Under the pieces are notes generated by a model, which was not told the origin of the DNA, made no database searches, and saw only the letters and a program-made list of their open reading frames with translations. Source: Phyllobacterium zundukense (GTDB taxonomy: Bacteria > Pseudomonadota > Alphaproteobacteria > Rhizobiales > Rhizobiaceae). Taken from it: a DNA stretch of 64,000 nt. Where the stretch lies: contig NZ_CP017940.1 in assembly GCF_002764115.1 (NCBI RefSeq), positions 2,330,501 through 2,394,500 on the forward strand, read 5' to 3'. Below, piece after piece: positions 1 to 9,902 of the stretch (positions are counted from its first letter, which is position 1; the number at the start of each line of letters is the position of its first letter). The translations under genes were made by a program, and so were the position numbers.

Positions 1-28
1 GAATTTCGATTGAAAACCGAAACTGCAG

Positions 29-550
29 TTATTTGCCGCGAACGAAGCTTTCGAGCGGAAAGATCGCGCAGGTTTCGGTGCCATGGGCGAGAAGCTTGCC
101 ATTCCTGTCTTTCAGAAAGGCTTCGGATGTCGCCAGCGTACGGCCGCGATGAATGAGCCGTCCTTCGCAGAAGACAACGCCCGTATCCGGAGTTAACGGG
201 CGTACCAGATTTACCTTGAATTCAGCCGTCGTATAGGCCTCGCCCGGCTTCAGCGTGGTCATGACGCAGCAGGCCAGCGCGGAATCCATCAAAGTGGCAA
301 CCCAGCCGCCATGAATCCCGCCCAGTGGATTGAGATGTTCAGGTCTCGGCAGGCCTTTGAAGACGACACGGTCCTGCTCGACCTCGTGCAATGTAAAGGA
401 GAGTGTCTTGGCCATTGGTGGGGCAGGATAATCTCCGCGCAGCATTGCCTGCAGAATGTCGAGACCGCCGCGGGTTGCGAGATCGCCAAGCGGCAGCAGG
501 CCAATGCCGCCCGGAAACGCGATGGCAGCAGTCGCATCATCAAAGCTCAT
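29..550 (-). CDS. PaaI-family acyl-CoA thioesterase (hotdog fold)
   Basis: 173 aa, a usual length for single-domain hotdog thioesterases. The region around residues 75-95 carries [18 protein letters not shown], the PaaI/4HBT pattern in which the glycine/histidine-rich turn leads into the central hotdog helix and its acidic catalytic residue. The family hydrolyses acyl-CoA or aryl-CoA thioesters in the cytosol; the substrate cannot be read from sequence. Its ATG overlaps the recO stop codon by four bases (ATGA at 547-550), so it is the last gene of the minus-strand era-recO run and is probably translationally coupled to recO. The family is clear; its physiological role is not. Confidence 0.9.
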   Translation of the reverse strand: MSFDDATAAIAFPGGIGLLPLGDLATRGGLDILQAMLRGDYPAPPMAKTLSFTLHEVEQDRVVFKGLPRPEHLNPLGGIHGGWVATLMDSALACCVMTTLKPGEAYTTAEFKVNLVRPLTPDTGVVFCEGRLIHRGRTLATSEAFLKDRNGKLLAHGTETCAIFPLESFVRGK

Positions 551-1323
551 GGAAGAACAGTCCTTTCCTGCACGACGCGTCCCTGCCCCGGTGCATTTGA
601 CAACGATCTTGAAACAGCGCTCAGAAAGCCATCACGCGCTTCCGGCGCCTTTTGTGCCCGCGGCTCCCAGACGTGGCGGTTGAAGAAGAAACTGGTCAGG
701 CGGAAGGCTGCCATGATTTCGGCGAGCGACGCAGCGCGCACGCTTGAACTGACCATGAAGGGCGGCATTTCCAGAAGCTTGTCAGCCCACGGCGCCCCGG
801 CCTCACGCGAGACTGCGCGCCCCGATTTCGGCGACACATAGGCAAGGTCCTGATCGCTGCCCGTCGCCGCACAGCGCTTCAGATCAAGGCCGAACCCCAG
901 CTCTTCCAGCATCAACACCTCGAACCGCAACAGCAGTTCACCGGCGATCAGCGTGTCTTCGCAATGCTCAAGAATGACGGCCAGGATTTCAAAGAGGTTT
1001 TGATGGGGATCACGCTCCGGCAGAAGGCGCAGATGCGCGGCTGCAAGCTGCAGCCCATAGAGTGCGACTGGCTGTTCGATAAGCCGGGCTGCCGCAAAGC
1101 TGACAGGCTCGACCTGCATCATGCCGAGATGCTCGTCCATGCGCGCGCGCCAGACCACGTCGATGCGGTTGCCAGGCTGGAGCAGCGGCTGCATGCGGCG
1201 GGAGCGTCCGCCGCGCACCAGGCCCAGATGACGGCCGTGTTCGCGCGTCATCAGTTCAAGGATGGCGCTGGTTTCCCCGTGCCGCCTCGTTCCAAGGATG
1301 ATACCTTCGTCTCGCCATTCCAT
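547..1323 (-). CDS. recO: DNA repair protein RecO
   Basis: 258 aa, the usual RecO length. The N-terminal part ([25 protein letters not shown] is the region, residues 2-26) is the RecO OB-fold start, with the typical motif for rapid strand turn at [12 protein letters not shown]. The C-terminal part is the helical RecO domain. RecO works with RecR to load RecA on SSB-coated single-stranded DNA in RecF-pathway gap repair. It follows era by 18 bases and overlaps the thioesterase gene by ATGA, so it is part of a compact minus-strand operon. The order era-recO is common in alphaproteobacteria, which supports the call. Confidence 0.95.
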   Translation of the reverse strand: MEWRDEGIILGTRRHGETSAILELMTREHGRHLGLVRGGRSRRMQPLLQPGNRIDVVWRARMDEHLGMMQVEPVSFAAARLIEQPVALYGLQLAAAHLRLLPERDPHQNLFEILAVILEHCEDTLIAGELLLRFEVLMLEELGFGLDLKRCAATGSDQDLAYVSPKSGRAVSREAGAPWADKLLEMPPFMVSSSVRAASLAEIMAAFRLTSFFFNRHVWEPRAQKAPEARDGFLSAVSRSLSNAPGQGRVVQERTVLP

Positions 1324-1341
1324 TGATGGAACGTCGCGCTA

Positions 1342-2280
1342 TCAGTGCGGGAATTCAAGGCCCATTTCGCGGTAACGCTCGGGATCATTGCCCCAATTGT
1401 CACGAACCTTGACGAAAAGGAACAGGTGGACCTTCTGCTCCAGGATTTCCATCAGTTCCTTGCGCGCCGCCTGGCCGATGGATTTGATCGCCTGGCCCTC
1501 ATGGCCGAGCACGATCTTCTTCTGGCTGTCGCGCTCGACATAGATGACCTGCTGGATGCGGACAGAACCGTCCGGCTTTTCTTCCCAGCTTTCCGTCTCG
1601 ATGGTCGAGGAATAGGGCAATTCGTTGTGCAGGCGCAGATAGAGCTTCTCCCGGGTGATTTCCGCCGCAAGCATGCGCATGGGCATATCGGAAATCTGGT
1701 CCTCCGGATAATACCAAGGCCCTTCCGGCAAATTGTCGGCAAGGTACTTCAACAAATCCTTGCAGCCATAACCCTTCAGCGCCGAAATCATGAAGGTCTT
1801 GTCGAAATTGACCTTTTCATTGGCTTTCTGGGCCAATTCCAGAAGCTTCGGCGCTTCGATGCGGTCAACCTTGTTGAGAACGAGGATCACTTTGCGCTTC
1901 TTCTCGTGCAGGCTACCGAGGATAGCTTCCGCCTCCTCATCGATCCCTTGCTCGACATCGATCAGCACCAGAATAAGGTCGGCGTCCTTCGCCCCGCCCC
2001 AGGCGGTCGTCACCATGGCGCGGTCAAGACGGCGCTTCGGCTTGAAGATACCGGGGGTATCAACCAGGACCATCTGCGTCTGCTCATGAATGACGATGCC
2101 GCGAACAAGGGCACGCGTCGTCTGTACCTTGTGGGTGACGATGGATACCTTGCTGCCGACCAACTGGTTGACCAGGGTCGATTTGCCGGCATTCGGCGCA
2201 CCAATCAAGGCGATAAAGCCCGAGCGCGTTGGAACATCGGACTTTGTTTCGACCTCGGGTGTCTGTTCCTGATCAGTCAT
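1342..2280 (-). CDS. era: GTPase Era, 30S ribosome assembly factor
   Basis: 312 aa. The GTPase motifs are all visible: P-loop GAPNAGKSTLVN near residue 27, DTPG (G3) near residue 73, and NKVD (G4) near residue 136. The C-terminal third has the KH RNA-binding domain with HEGQAIKSIGQAARKEL. Era binds 16S rRNA near its 3' end and checks 30S maturation in the cytosol, with a membrane-associated fraction. Its start overlaps the rnc stop by four bases (ATGA, 2277-2280), so rnc and era are coupled, the classical arrangement. The N-terminus has a short acidic leader of about 18 residues before the G domain. Confidence 0.97.
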   Translation of the reverse strand: MTDQEQTPEVETKSDVPTRSGFIALIGAPNAGKSTLVNQLVGSKVSIVTHKVQTTRALVRGIVIHEQTQMVLVDTPGIFKPKRRLDRAMVTTAWGGAKDADLILVLIDVEQGIDEEAEAILGSLHEKKRKVILVLNKVDRIEAPKLLELAQKANEKVNFDKTFMISALKGYGCKDLLKYLADNLPEGPWYYPEDQISDMPMRMLAAEITREKLYLRLHNELPYSSTIETESWEEKPDGSVRIQQVIYVERDSQKKIVLGHEGQAIKSIGQAARKELMEILEQKVHLFLFVKVRDNWGNDPERYREMGLEFPH

Positions 2281-2990
2281 TTCGTATCTTCTTCCTGCGC
2301 CTTCTGACGGACGCCTTCACGATAAAGCAATGCGACCGCAGCTTCCTGCTCCGCGATGCGCTTCGAACGGCCCATACCTGTGGCAGGTTCGAAGCCTTTG
2401 ACATCGACCTTCACCGTAAACTGCGGATCATGGTCCGGTCCGGTGCGGCCGACAACGGTATATAGAGGCTGCGCGCCATTCTGCTGGTGCGCCCATTCCT
2501 GCAATTCTGTCTTCGGATCGCGCTGCGCCGAATTGATCTCGCGCGAGCGGGCATCCCAGTAACGCTCGATGAAAGGTTGCGCCGCTTCCAGTCCGCCGTC
2601 CAGATAAATCGTGGCGATCAACGATTCAACCACATCCGCGCGCAGGCTCTTGAGGCGTTTGTCCGCCAGGCCCTTTACATCCGAGCCCGTGCGGATGAAC
2701 TCATGCAGACCGATTTCGTCCGCGACAGCGGCACAGGTATCGGCGTTCACGAGAGAGTTCAGGCGCAATGACAATTCGCCTTCACTCGCTGTCGGGTAGG
2801 CTCGAAACAAGAGTTCAGCGATGACCAGTCCGAGCACGCGGTCACCGAGAAATTCGAGACGCTCATAATCGGATCCGGCCGAGGGCCGTGCGCTTGCATG
2901 GGTAAGCGCGCGTTCCAGACGGCCGAGATCGCGGAAAGTGTGCCTCGTCTTTTCTTCCAGTCTGCGAACGGCGTCGGCGGACAGGCTCAT
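2277..2990 (-). CDS. rnc: Ribonuclease III
   Basis: 237 aa. The RNase III signature ERLEFLGDRVLGLVIAE lies at about residues 43-59, with the metal-ligand acidic residues present, and the second acidic cluster follows at ADVVESLIATIYLDGG. A double-stranded RNA-binding domain occupies about residues 155-225. The enzyme processes rRNA precursors and double-stranded regions of mRNA. It is seven bases downstream of lepB and overlaps era, forming lepB-rnc-era-recO on the minus strand. Confidence 0.97.
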   Translation of the reverse strand: MSLSADAVRRLEEKTRHTFRDLGRLERALTHASARPSAGSDYERLEFLGDRVLGLVIAELLFRAYPTASEGELSLRLNSLVNADTCAAVADEIGLHEFIRTGSDVKGLADKRLKSLRADVVESLIATIYLDGGLEAAQPFIERYWDARSREINSAQRDPKTELQEWAHQQNGAQPLYTVVGRTGPDHDPQFTVKVDVKGFEPATGMGRSKRIAEQEAAVALLYREGVRQKAQEEDTK

Positions 2991-2997
2991 CGGCTCA

Positions 2998-3780
2998 TCA
3001 ATTGCTTTTTACTGAGTCAGGAGCACCGTTGACGCTGTGCAGCAGACGATCGAACCGCAGTTCCGAAGGCCAACGCCAGATTTCAAGCGGGCTTGCCTTG
3101 CCGGCAATCGAGAAGAAAATGATGTTAGCGCGACCGATGAAGTTCTCGAGCGGCACGTAGCCAACGTCGAAGCGGCTATCGCTGGAGTTGTCACGATTGT
3201 CACCCATCATGAAATAATGGCCAGCCGGTACGACGAATTCCCGCGTGTCATCGCCAAGGCCATTCGGTGTCAGGTCGAGCGTGTCATAGGCAATGCCGTT
3301 CGGCAAAGTTTCGCGGTAGACATCGACCGGGCGGTTAACTTCTGTAACGTCCGAATTGTCGATCTGACCGACCTTCTCGCGCGGTACGGCCACGTCATTG
3401 ATATAGAGCACGCCAGCACGCATCTGAATCTTGTCGCCAGGCAGGCCAATCACGCGTTTGATGAAATCCAGCGATGTGTCATTCGGCTTGCGGAATACGG
3501 CAATATCGCCGCGCTTCGGCTCACCGGCCCAGATGCGACCTGAAAAAAGGTCCGGTGCAAACGGGATCGAATATTTCGAATAGCCGTAGGAGAACTTGGA
3601 GACAAAGAGATAATCGCCCTCCAGCAGCGTTGGCCGCATGGAACCCGAGGGAATATTGAAGGGCTGAAACAGCAATGTCCGAATAACCAGTGCGAGCAGC
3701 AGCGCCTGCACGATAACGCTGATCGTCTCGCCAAGACCACCAGAATTCTTCACAACAGCTTTGTCGCTCACGTGTCTCAT
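2998..3780 (-). CDS. lepB: Signal peptidase I
   Basis: 260 aa with one clear N-terminal membrane segment (residues about 18-38). The catalytic serine is in FNIPSGSMRPTLLEGDY (Ser47) and the general-base lysine in DFIKRVIGLPGD (Lys108). The conserved MGDNRDNSSDSR box is near residue 195. LepB cleaves signal peptides of Sec and Tat substrates on the periplasmic side of the inner membrane. It heads the lepB-rnc-era-recO run. The 80 bases upstream contain a terminator-like hairpin for acpS, so lepB probably has its own promoter or depends on read-through. Confidence 0.96.
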   Translation of the reverse strand: MRHVSDKAVVKNSGGLGETISVIVQALLLALVIRTLLFQPFNIPSGSMRPTLLEGDYLFVSKFSYGYSKYSIPFAPDLFSGRIWAGEPKRGDIAVFRKPNDTSLDFIKRVIGLPGDKIQMRAGVLYINDVAVPREKVGQIDNSDVTEVNRPVDVYRETLPNGIAYDTLDLTPNGLGDDTREFVVPAGHYFMMGDNRDNSSDSRFDVGYVPLENFIGRANIIFFSIAGKASPLEIWRWPSELRFDRLLHSVNGAPDSVKSN

Positions 3781-3792
3781 ATCTCCAAAAAC

Positions 3793-3823
3793 AAAAAATG
3801 TGCCCCCTCATAACCGCTGAGGG
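3793..3823 (-). terminator. Terminator-like hairpin between acpS and lepB
   Basis: Read on the minus strand, CCCTCA...TGAGGG (six-base stem, seven-base loop, 3805-3823) is followed within about seven bases by a run of six T. It lies just downstream of the acpS stop and 12 bases before the lepB start. It may terminate or attenuate the upstream rsh-pyrE-acpS transcript. Confidence 0.5.
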
Positions 3824-3860
3824 CCCGGGGAGCAATGCGCTCATTGCCGTTTGAATACGG

Positions 3861-4265
3861 CTATTCTTCGATTTTCAAAGCCTCGATAATCACGAATGCT
3901 TGTGCAAGGGGAAAATCATCAGTGATCGTCAGATGGATTCGGGATGTGTAGCCGGAAGGTACAATCGCGCTCAGGCGCTTCGCCGCACCATTGGTGAGTT
4001 GCATTGTCGGCGCGCCGCTCGGCAGGTTGACCACACCCATGTCGCGCCAGAACACGCCCTGAGACAACCCGGTGCCGAGCGCCTTGGCGCAAGCTTCCTT
4101 CGCAGCGAAGCGCTTGGCGTAGGAAGCCGCACGCTCCTTGCGGCGTTCGGATTTCGCTTGTTCTACAGGTGTATAGACCCGGTCGATGAAACGCTGGCCA
4201 TGCCTTTCAAGCGTCTTTTCGATGCGCCTGATATCAATCAAATCGCTGCCGATTCCAATGATCAT
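3861..4265 (-). CDS. acpS: Holo-[acyl-carrier-protein] synthase
   Basis: 134 aa from the ATG at 4265, which gives the canonical N-terminus [19 protein letters not shown]; a longer open frame upstream is not needed. The family signature [16 protein letters not shown] is present, including the Glu and Lys that help bind magnesium and CoA. AcpS transfers the 4'-phosphopantetheine arm of CoA to apo-ACP and so switches on fatty acid synthesis. The start overlaps the stop of the DUF2062 gene by four bases (4262-4265), so the two are translationally coupled. Confidence 0.96.
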   Translation of the reverse strand: MIIGIGSDLIDIRRIEKTLERHGQRFIDRVYTPVEQAKSERRKERAASYAKRFAAKEACAKALGTGLSQGVFWRDMGVVNLPSGAPTMQLTNGAAKRLSAIVPSGYTSRIHLTITDDFPLAQAFVIIEALKIEE

Positions 4266-4822
4266 GTTGGCTCGGCGACTTTCTCGAGCCGAAAGCCCGA
4301 CCTGCGGCGGTTCTGAAAGCTGCCAACGGCCCAGCGAACCGGAAAATAGACGAGCAGCGCGGCGGCAAAGCCAAGCGGGGCAGCGCCAATCAGCATGGGC
4401 TTGATCAACGGTTCCCACAAAACAGCAAAATCCAGATGCCGGAGCATGGAGCCGAGATGATGCGGCAGAGGGTCACCGGCGAGATGGCCGGTCAGAACAA
4501 AACGCCCTGCTTCCAAGGTTGCCGCCCATATGAAAGGCAGAACCAGGGGGTTGCCAAGCGTCGTGCCGATAACAGCAGCAGCAATGTTTCCGCCAATAAC
4601 CCAGGCTATCGCCAGAGCGACGGCAATGTGCACGCCGAGAATGGGAATGAACGCGGCAAAAATCCCGCAGGCGAAACCTGCGGCAATCGCGTGCGGCGTC
4701 GCCCTCAGGCGCAAGACACGCTTGCCAAAATAGCGCAATGAGCGGCCGATCGAGCGGCGCGGCCAAAGCGCAACACGCAGCCGCTCGCGATAGCCTGGCA
4801 CTTTACGCCGTTTGAAAAGCAT
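4262..4822 (-). CDS. DUF2062 inner-membrane protein
   Basis: 186 aa. The middle carries two to three hydrophobic segments (about residues 47-95 and 140-165) and the DUF2062 pattern with [19 protein letters not shown] and [10 protein letters not shown]. The basic N-terminus should stay in the cytosol. The function of DUF2062 is not established. In alphaproteobacteria it commonly sits next to acpS and pyrE, as here, and the ATGA overlap with acpS indicates coupled expression, so a link to lipid or envelope synthesis is plausible but unproven. Confidence 0.85.
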   Translation of the reverse strand: MLFKRRKVPGYRERLRVALWPRRSIGRSLRYFGKRVLRLRATPHAIAAGFACGIFAAFIPILGVHIAVALAIAWVIGGNIAAAVIGTTLGNPLVLPFIWAATLEAGRFVLTGHLAGDPLPHHLGSMLRHLDFAVLWEPLIKPMLIGAAPLGFAAALLVYFPVRWAVGSFQNRRRSGFRLEKVAEPT

Positions 4823-4902
4823 CTCTATTCAAGTCCCTCTACGCCAAAACACCACTCGTGCATGGTGAATGTGTCAATCCTGCTCTGGCATGCCCAATGT
4901 GA

Positions 4903-5481
4903 TCAGATGTTGCGACTACCCGGCTTAACAGGCGGAATTGCGGCAAGTTCCGGCGGAAGTTGATCAGCAGGATAAGCCGGCACCTCGTATTCCGCCAGTG
5001 CAATCAAAGGCACGCCAACGTCGCTTTTTCCTGCAGATCGGTCGATGATACATGCTGCTGCCAGTACATTGGCACCCAATTCCTGCAGGCACGTGACCGT
5101 TTCGCGGATCGAAAGCCCTGTCGTTACAATGTCTTCAACGATAACAACGCGCGCGCCCTTGGCAATTTCGAACCGGCGAAGCTTGAATATGCCATTTTCA
5201 CGCTCGACCCAGATCGCAGGCACGCCAAGGTGCCGTGATGTCTCATAGGCCGGAATGATACCGCCGATTGCCGGGCCAACCACATAATCAATCTGGCCAA
5301 GACCGGCATCCTTGATCTTGTCGGCAAGGCCACGGCAGACACGCTCCGTCTTGTCCGCATGCATGAAAACACGCGCCTTTTGCAGGAAGATCGGGCTGCG
5401 CAGACCTGACGTCAGGATAAAGTGCCCTTCAAGCACCGCGCCTGCCTCGCGAAATACATCCAGAACTTCACTTGTGTTCAT
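4903..5481 (-). CDS. pyrE: Orotate phosphoribosyltransferase
   Basis: 192 aa from the ATG at 5481 ([14 protein letters not shown]); this start is preferred to one 11 codons upstream because it matches the family length and begins 11 bases after the rsh stop. The PRPP-binding motif [17 protein letters not shown] is near residue 118. The enzyme makes orotidine 5'-phosphate from orotate and PRPP in pyrimidine synthesis. It is downstream of rsh on the same strand. Confidence 0.96.
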   Translation of the reverse strand: MNTSEVLDVFREAGAVLEGHFILTSGLRSPIFLQKARVFMHADKTERVCRGLADKIKDAGLGQIDYVVGPAIGGIIPAYETSRHLGVPAIWVERENGIFKLRRFEIAKGARVVIVEDIVTTGLSIRETVTCLQELGANVLAAACIIDRSAGKSDVGVPLIALAEYEVPAYPADQLPPELAAIPPVKPGSRNI

Positions 5482-5491
5482 CTTCGCCCCT

Positions 5492-7711
5492 CTATCCGTT
5501 GACGCGCTGCGCATCGCTGACGCATTTGCTTTCTTTAAGTTTCGACAATATCCGATTGAGATGTTTTAGGTTCCACACCTCAAGATCAACGATCATCTGG
5601 GTGAAATCCGGTGCTGTGCGGACCATCGAAAGATTGTGAATATTCGTCTCATTCTCGGCGATGATCTGCGCGATCTCCGCCAGGGATCCCGGTGCATTGA
5701 TTGCCGAAATGTTGATGCGGGCCGGGAAGCGGTCACGCCGGCTTTCATCGATGTCCCAGCGCACGTCGATCCAGCGTTCGGGCTGGTCGTCATAGGCCAT
5801 CAGCGCCGAAGACTGGATAGGATAGATCGTCATGCCTGCGCCCGGCTGGAGAATGCCGACGATACGGTCGCCCGGTACTGCCCCCTCCGGAGAGAAGTGC
5901 ACCGGCATGTCGGGGCTCGCGCCGCGGATCGGCAGGGCATTCGGTCCGCCGGGCTCAAAACCCGCGCTTTCCCCACCCTCTGGCATCTTGAAGATCATGC
6001 CTGACGTGTTGCGGAAATTCACCCAGCCTTCCTCGCGCTCGCTGGCGCTGGGTTTTGGCTTGGCGTCCTGATATTCCGGATAGACTGCTTTCATCACATC
6101 CGATGACGGCAATTCACCACGGCCAACCGCCGCCAGAACATCGTCAAGTTCTTTCCGTGCCAGGCGTGGCAGGCCCTTTTTCAGTTCGTCACGGGAATAA
6201 ACTTTCCCGGCCCGTTCGAAAGCCCGCTCCAGGATCTGCATGCCAAGCCCGGAATACTGCTTGCGTACGGCGATGCGGGTGGCGCGGCGAATGGCGGCGC
6301 GCGCCTTCCCTGTGACGACAATCGATTCCCAGGCGGCGGGGGGCGTCTGCGCCTTGGAGCGAATGATTTCCACTTCATCGCCATTATGCAGCTCGGTCAT
6401 CAGCGGCATGATACGGCCATTGACCTTGGCGCCCACGCAGCTGTCGCCGATGTTGGTATGCACCGCATAAGCGAAGTCGATTGGCGTTGCGCCGCGCGGC
6501 AGTGCGATGAGGCGGCCCTTGGGCGTGAAGCAGAAGACCTGGTCCTGAAACAGTTCGAGCTTGGTATGCTCGAGAAACTCTTCCGGGTTATCTCCCTCAG
6601 CCAACGCCTCGATCGTCTGCCGCAACCATGCATAGGCATTGGTTTCGGTCGAGATGATATGGGGATTCTGTGCGCTGCCGCGATCCTTGTAGATCGAATG
6701 GGCGGCCACGCCATATTCGGCAATGTCGTTCATTTCGCGGGTGCGGATCTGCAGCTCGACGCGCTGGCGCGACGGACCGACGATGGTCGTATGGATCGAC
6801 CGGTAGTCATTCTGCTTCGGCGTCGAGATATAGTCTTTGAAACGACCGGGGACCATCGACCATGTAGTGTGAATGATACCGAGCGCATTGTAGCAATCGG
6901 CGACTGAATCGACGACAACCCGGAAGCCGAAAATGTCCGATAGCTGTTCAAACGAAAGCCCCTTGCTTTCCATCTTGCGGAAAACCGACCAGGCTTTCTT
7001 CTGCCGGCTTTTGACATTGGCCTTGATGCCGTGTTTTTCGAACAGGCTTGACAGATCGGTTTCGATCTGCTTGAGCGTCGCCCGGTTCTTCTCCATCAAT
7101 TCCGCCAGCCGGTTGGTGACGGCATTGAAGGCTTCGGGATTGATATAGCGGAAGGCGAGTTGCTCCAGTTCTTCGCGCATGTCCTGCATGCCCATGCGGC
7201 CGGCGAGCGGCGCATAGATGTCCATCGTCTCTTCGGAGATGCGCAGGCGCTTGTCTTCCGGCACATGATGGAGCGTACGCATATTGTGCAGGCGGTCGGC
7301 GAGCTTGACCAGGAGGACGCGCACGTCGTCAGAAATCGCCAGCAGCAGCTTGCGCAGATTTTCTGCCTGAACGGCCTTCTTCGACACGAGATCAAGCTTC
7401 TTGAGCTTGGTCAGGCCCTCGACCAGCTTGCCAATATCGGGACCAAAGAGCGTATCGATTTCCTGGCGCGTGGCCGAGGTGTCCTCGATGGTATCGTGCA
7501 GCAAGGCGATGGCGATGGTCGCCTCGTCCAGATGCATGTCTGTCAGGATAGCGGCGACTTCCAGGGGATGCGAGAAATAGGGATCGCCCGATGCGCGCTT
7601 TTGGTGGCCATGTTTCTGCATGGCGTAGACATAGGCTTTGTTGAGCAGTGCCTCATTAACGTCAGGCTTGTAACGCTGCACACGCTCGACAAGCTCATAC
7701 TGACGCATCAT
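5492..7711 (-). CDS. rsh: Bifunctional (p)ppGpp synthetase/hydrolase Rsh
   Basis: 739 aa, full length for an alphaproteobacterial Rsh. Domains in order: HD hydrolase domain with [10 protein letters not shown] (His72-Asp73), RelA/SpoT synthetase domain at about 240-350 containing FGFRVVVDS and YRSIHTT, TGS domain at about 395-455 ([20 protein letters not shown]), and a C-terminal ACT domain after about residue 665. Both catalytic halves look intact, so it should both make and degrade the alarmone. In this order it is usually the only long Rsh enzyme and links starvation to stress, cell cycle and host interaction. It lies downstream of rpoZ, separated by a terminator-like hairpin. Confidence 0.97.
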   Translation of the reverse strand: MMRQYELVERVQRYKPDVNEALLNKAYVYAMQKHGHQKRASGDPYFSHPLEVAAILTDMHLDEATIAIALLHDTIEDTSATRQEIDTLFGPDIGKLVEGLTKLKKLDLVSKKAVQAENLRKLLLAISDDVRVLLVKLADRLHNMRTLHHVPEDKRLRISEETMDIYAPLAGRMGMQDMREELEQLAFRYINPEAFNAVTNRLAELMEKNRATLKQIETDLSSLFEKHGIKANVKSRQKKAWSVFRKMESKGLSFEQLSDIFGFRVVVDSVADCYNALGIIHTTWSMVPGRFKDYISTPKQNDYRSIHTTIVGPSRQRVELQIRTREMNDIAEYGVAAHSIYKDRGSAQNPHIISTETNAYAWLRQTIEALAEGDNPEEFLEHTKLELFQDQVFCFTPKGRLIALPRGATPIDFAYAVHTNIGDSCVGAKVNGRIMPLMTELHNGDEVEIIRSKAQTPPAAWESIVVTGKARAAIRRATRIAVRKQYSGLGMQILERAFERAGKVYSRDELKKGLPRLARKELDDVLAAVGRGELPSSDVMKAVYPEYQDAKPKPSASEREEGWVNFRNTSGMIFKMPEGGESAGFEPGGPNALPIRGASPDMPVHFSPEGAVPGDRIVGILQPGAGMTIYPIQSSALMAYDDQPERWIDVRWDIDESRRDRFPARINISAINAPGSLAEIAQIIAENETNIHNLSMVRTAPDFTQMIVDLEVWNLKHLNRILSKLKESKCVSDAQRVNG

Positions 7712-7796
7712 GGACGGGGGCCTCCGGAGTCACACACAGAATTTGGTCGAAGATAGAATTGTTATGCCGCCTATATGGTAATTGCGTTACCAAGAC

Positions 7797-7830
7797 GCAA
7801 AAATAATGCGCCGCAGAGACTGCGACGCAT
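7797..7830 (-). terminator. Rho-independent terminator after rpoZ
   Basis: On the minus strand ATGCG..GCAG...CTGC..CGCAT forms a two-part stem (7806-7830) followed by TTATTTTT. It sits about 38 bases after the rpoZ stop and before rsh. Confidence 0.7.
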
Positions 7831-7867
7831 CAAAAGACATTTGATGTAGAGACCTTGAAACAGCCTC

Positions 7868-8269
7868 TTAGTAGTCGTCGCTTTTTTCCGGGGCCACAAG
7901 GCCTTCGATACCGGCCAACAATTCCTCTTCCGACATCGAGTCGAAGGAGACATTGTCATCAGCATCCATCTCGGCGGCTTCGGTCGCCTCGCTGTCACCA
8001 GCGGTAACCTGCGGTACTGCGACTGCTTCCGGCTCATCCACTTCCACATGCTTCTGCAGCGAATGGATCAGATCTTCCTTCAGATCACCGGGAGACAGGG
8101 TCTCCTCTGCGATCTCGCGCAGAGCTACAACCGGATTCTTGTCATTGTCGCGATCGATGGTAATCGCTGCGCCTTGCGAAATAAGACGGGCGCGATGACT
8201 GGCAAGCAGAACCAGTTCAAAACGGTTCTCAACCTTGTCAACGCAATCTTCAACAGTTACGCGGGCCAT
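7868..8269 (-). CDS. rpoZ: RNA polymerase omega subunit
   Basis: 133 aa starting [21 protein letters not shown], the conserved omega N-terminus, with [11 protein letters not shown] (the conserved region contacting beta-prime) and the [13 protein letters not shown] helix. The C-terminal 45 residues are an acidic tail ending SDDY, longer than in enterobacteria but normal for rhizobial omega. It helps assemble RNA polymerase and, with its partners, can take part in ppGpp response; rsh is the next gene downstream. Confidence 0.95.
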   Translation of the reverse strand: MARVTVEDCVDKVENRFELVLLASHRARLISQGAAITIDRDNDKNPVVALREIAEETLSPGDLKEDLIHSLQKHVEVDEPEAVAVPQVTAGDSEATEAAEMDADDNVSFDSMSEEELLAGIEGLVAPEKSDDY

Positions 8270-8568
8270 GAACTGCCCCTTTCATTTTTTACTGAATTAG
8301 CGGATTAATGCGGACATAACGCGGTTGCGTATAAAAGACAAGCAAAAGCGCTCGACGCTTTTTGACGCCCTGAACCGATTTGGCCGCAGAAGTCACGCAA
8401 TGTTGAGCACTTCTGTCCAGAAACATATACAAAATTTCAAGGAAGGTATTGGCTTTTGCTCCAACCCGACGTACTAAATATCCTACTTTCGTATAAGTTC
8501 AGATCGGGCTTTATTACCTTCAAGCTGATTTGAAATTGAAGCTCAGATTTTTGAAATGGAACCTTATT
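8270..8568. other. Divergent intergenic region rpoZ / NYN gene
   Basis: About 300 AT-richer bases between divergently transcribed genes. It should contain the promoters of both, but I cannot assign -35/-10 boxes with confidence and see no strong hairpin or RNA gene. Confidence 0.5.
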
Positions 8569-9144
8569 ATGTTTGATCCACGAGAAAAAATCGTCTTGTT
8601 TATCGACGGTGCAAATCTCTATGCGGCCTCCAAGGTACTCGGATTTGATATAGATTACCGGAAACTGCTTTCTGCTTTCCAGAAGCGCGGCTATTTGCTA
8701 CGCGCTTACTACTATACTGCTTTAGTTGAAGATCAGGAATACTCCTCTATTCGACCCTTGATCGATTGGCTCGACTATAATGGCTACAAGGTTGTTACCA
8801 AGCCTGCGAAGGAATTCACGGATTCTGCCGGTCGCCGCAAGATCAAGGGCAATATGGACATCGAACTTGCCGTCGATGCCATGCAACTGACCGATACGGT
8901 GGATCATTTCGTGATTTTTTCCGGCGACGGCGACTTCCGTTCCCTGGTCGAGGCGCTGCAGCGAAAGGGCCGCAAGGTCAGCGTCGTTTCGACGCTGTCG
9001 ACGCAGCCGCCGATGATCTCCGATGAGTTGCGCCGCCAGGCCGATCACTTCATTGATCTGACCTCGCTGCGGGCCGAGATCGGCCGCGAGGCATCCGAGC
9101 GCGCGCCGCGCCAGCGGGTCGAAGAAGAACAGGTCGATTATTGA
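8569..9144 (+). CDS. NYN domain (PIN-like) putative ribonuclease
   Basis: 191 aa from the ATG at 8569; the alternative TTG start 13 codons earlier is less likely because the domain begins right after this Met. The NYN/LabA pattern is complete: KIVLFIDGANLYAA with the first metal-binding Asp, the KGNMDIELAVDAM acidic pair, and FVIFSGDGDFRSLVEAL with the last Asp cluster. Such proteins are predicted metal-dependent RNA nucleases in the cytosol. The C-terminal tail (about residues 165-191) is charged and probably disordered. The stop overlaps the TTG start of the uracil-DNA glycosylase gene, giving a two-gene operon. Confidence 0.88.
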   Translation: MFDPREKIVLFIDGANLYAASKVLGFDIDYRKLLSAFQKRGYLLRAYYYTALVEDQEYSSIRPLIDWLDYNGYKVVTKPAKEFTDSAGRRKIKGNMDIELAVDAMQLTDTVDHFVIFSGDGDFRSLVEALQRKGRKVSVVSTLSTQPPMISDELRRQADHFIDLTSLRAEIGREASERAPRQRVEEEQVDY

Positions 9145-9809
9145 TCGCAGCCCCGACCGGTCCGGAACCTTCTCCGGACTGCTCCATCTGCACGCGCCTG
9201 CACGATTTCATTGCCGCGTGGCGCGTGAAGGAACCCGGCTGGCACAATGCACCCGTGCCGACGTTCCTGCCGGCAGGCGGTGTCGCATCCGTGCAATTGC
9301 TGGTGGTCGGCCTTGCGCCCGGCCTGCGCGGCGCCAACCGTACCGGGCGGCCCTTTACGGGCGACTATGCCGGCGACCTGCTCTATAACACACTGAATGA
9401 ATTCGGCTTTTCGCGCGGCACATTCGCCGCCCGGCCCGATGACGGGCTGGAACTGATCGATACCGCCATCACCAATGCCGTGCGCTGCGTTCCGCCGGAA
9501 AACAAGCCGGTTGGCGGCGAAATCAGCAATTGCCGGCGTTTCCTGACGCCAACCATCGCACAATTCGCTAATCTCCGCGCCATAGTCACCCTCGGCACCA
9601 TCGCGCATCAATCGACAGTGCGCGCATTTGGGCAGCCGGTGGCAAAACACCCGTTCAGCCATGGCGGCCAGTCGGATATCGGCAATGTGCGGATCTTTTC
9701 CAGCTATCACTGCTCGCGCTACAATACCAATACCGGACGGCTGACAACGGAAATGTTCAAGGGAGTGTTCGGTGAAGTGAGCAGCTATCTCAATGGAATC
9801 GCTGGGTAA
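9141..9809 (+). CDS. Family 5 (UDGb-type) uracil-DNA glycosylase
   Basis: 222 aa, TTG start overlapping the upstream stop (TTGA at 9141-9144). The nucleotide-pocket motif VVGLAPGLRGANRTGRPFTG and the C-terminal HCSRYNTNTGRLT match family 5 glycosylases (UDGb), which remove uracil, hypoxanthine or related lesions without the catalytic Asp of UNG. Two N-terminal cysteines (CSIC) and two downstream (CVPP, NCRRF) fit the four-cysteine iron-sulfur cluster of this group. The partnership with an NYN nuclease is by operon only. No unusual composition. Confidence 0.88.
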   Translation: MIAAPTGPEPSPDCSICTRLHDFIAAWRVKEPGWHNAPVPTFLPAGGVASVQLLVVGLAPGLRGANRTGRPFTGDYAGDLLYNTLNEFGFSRGTFAARPDDGLELIDTAITNAVRCVPPENKPVGGEISNCRRFLTPTIAQFANLRAIVTLGTIAHQSTVRAFGQPVAKHPFSHGGQSDIGNVRIFSSYHCSRYNTNTGRLTTEMFKGVFGEVSSYLNGIAG

Positions 9810-9812
9810 TTT

Positions 9813-9893
9813 CATCCCCTCTCTTGTGATTTCTAGCACTTGGCAAGGGCTAAGATGCTGAAATCACTTTCTCTCCCACAAAGGGGAGAGATA
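9813..9893. repeat. Right half of the mosaic palindromic repeat
   Basis: About 80 bases that match the right half of the four full elements at 16945, 19420, 20654 and 22595: the inner hairpin (GATTTCTAGCACTTGGCAAG with GCTAAGATGCTGAAATC) and the terminal arm CTTTCTCTCCCACAAAGGGG. The left half is absent. Confidence 0.8.
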
Positions 9894-9902
9894 GAGCGGA
9901 GC

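Noticed and set aside
1345..2307. Plus-strand 320-codon frame opposite era
   Set aside because: Era on the other strand has all GTPase motifs; the plus frame is its shadow.
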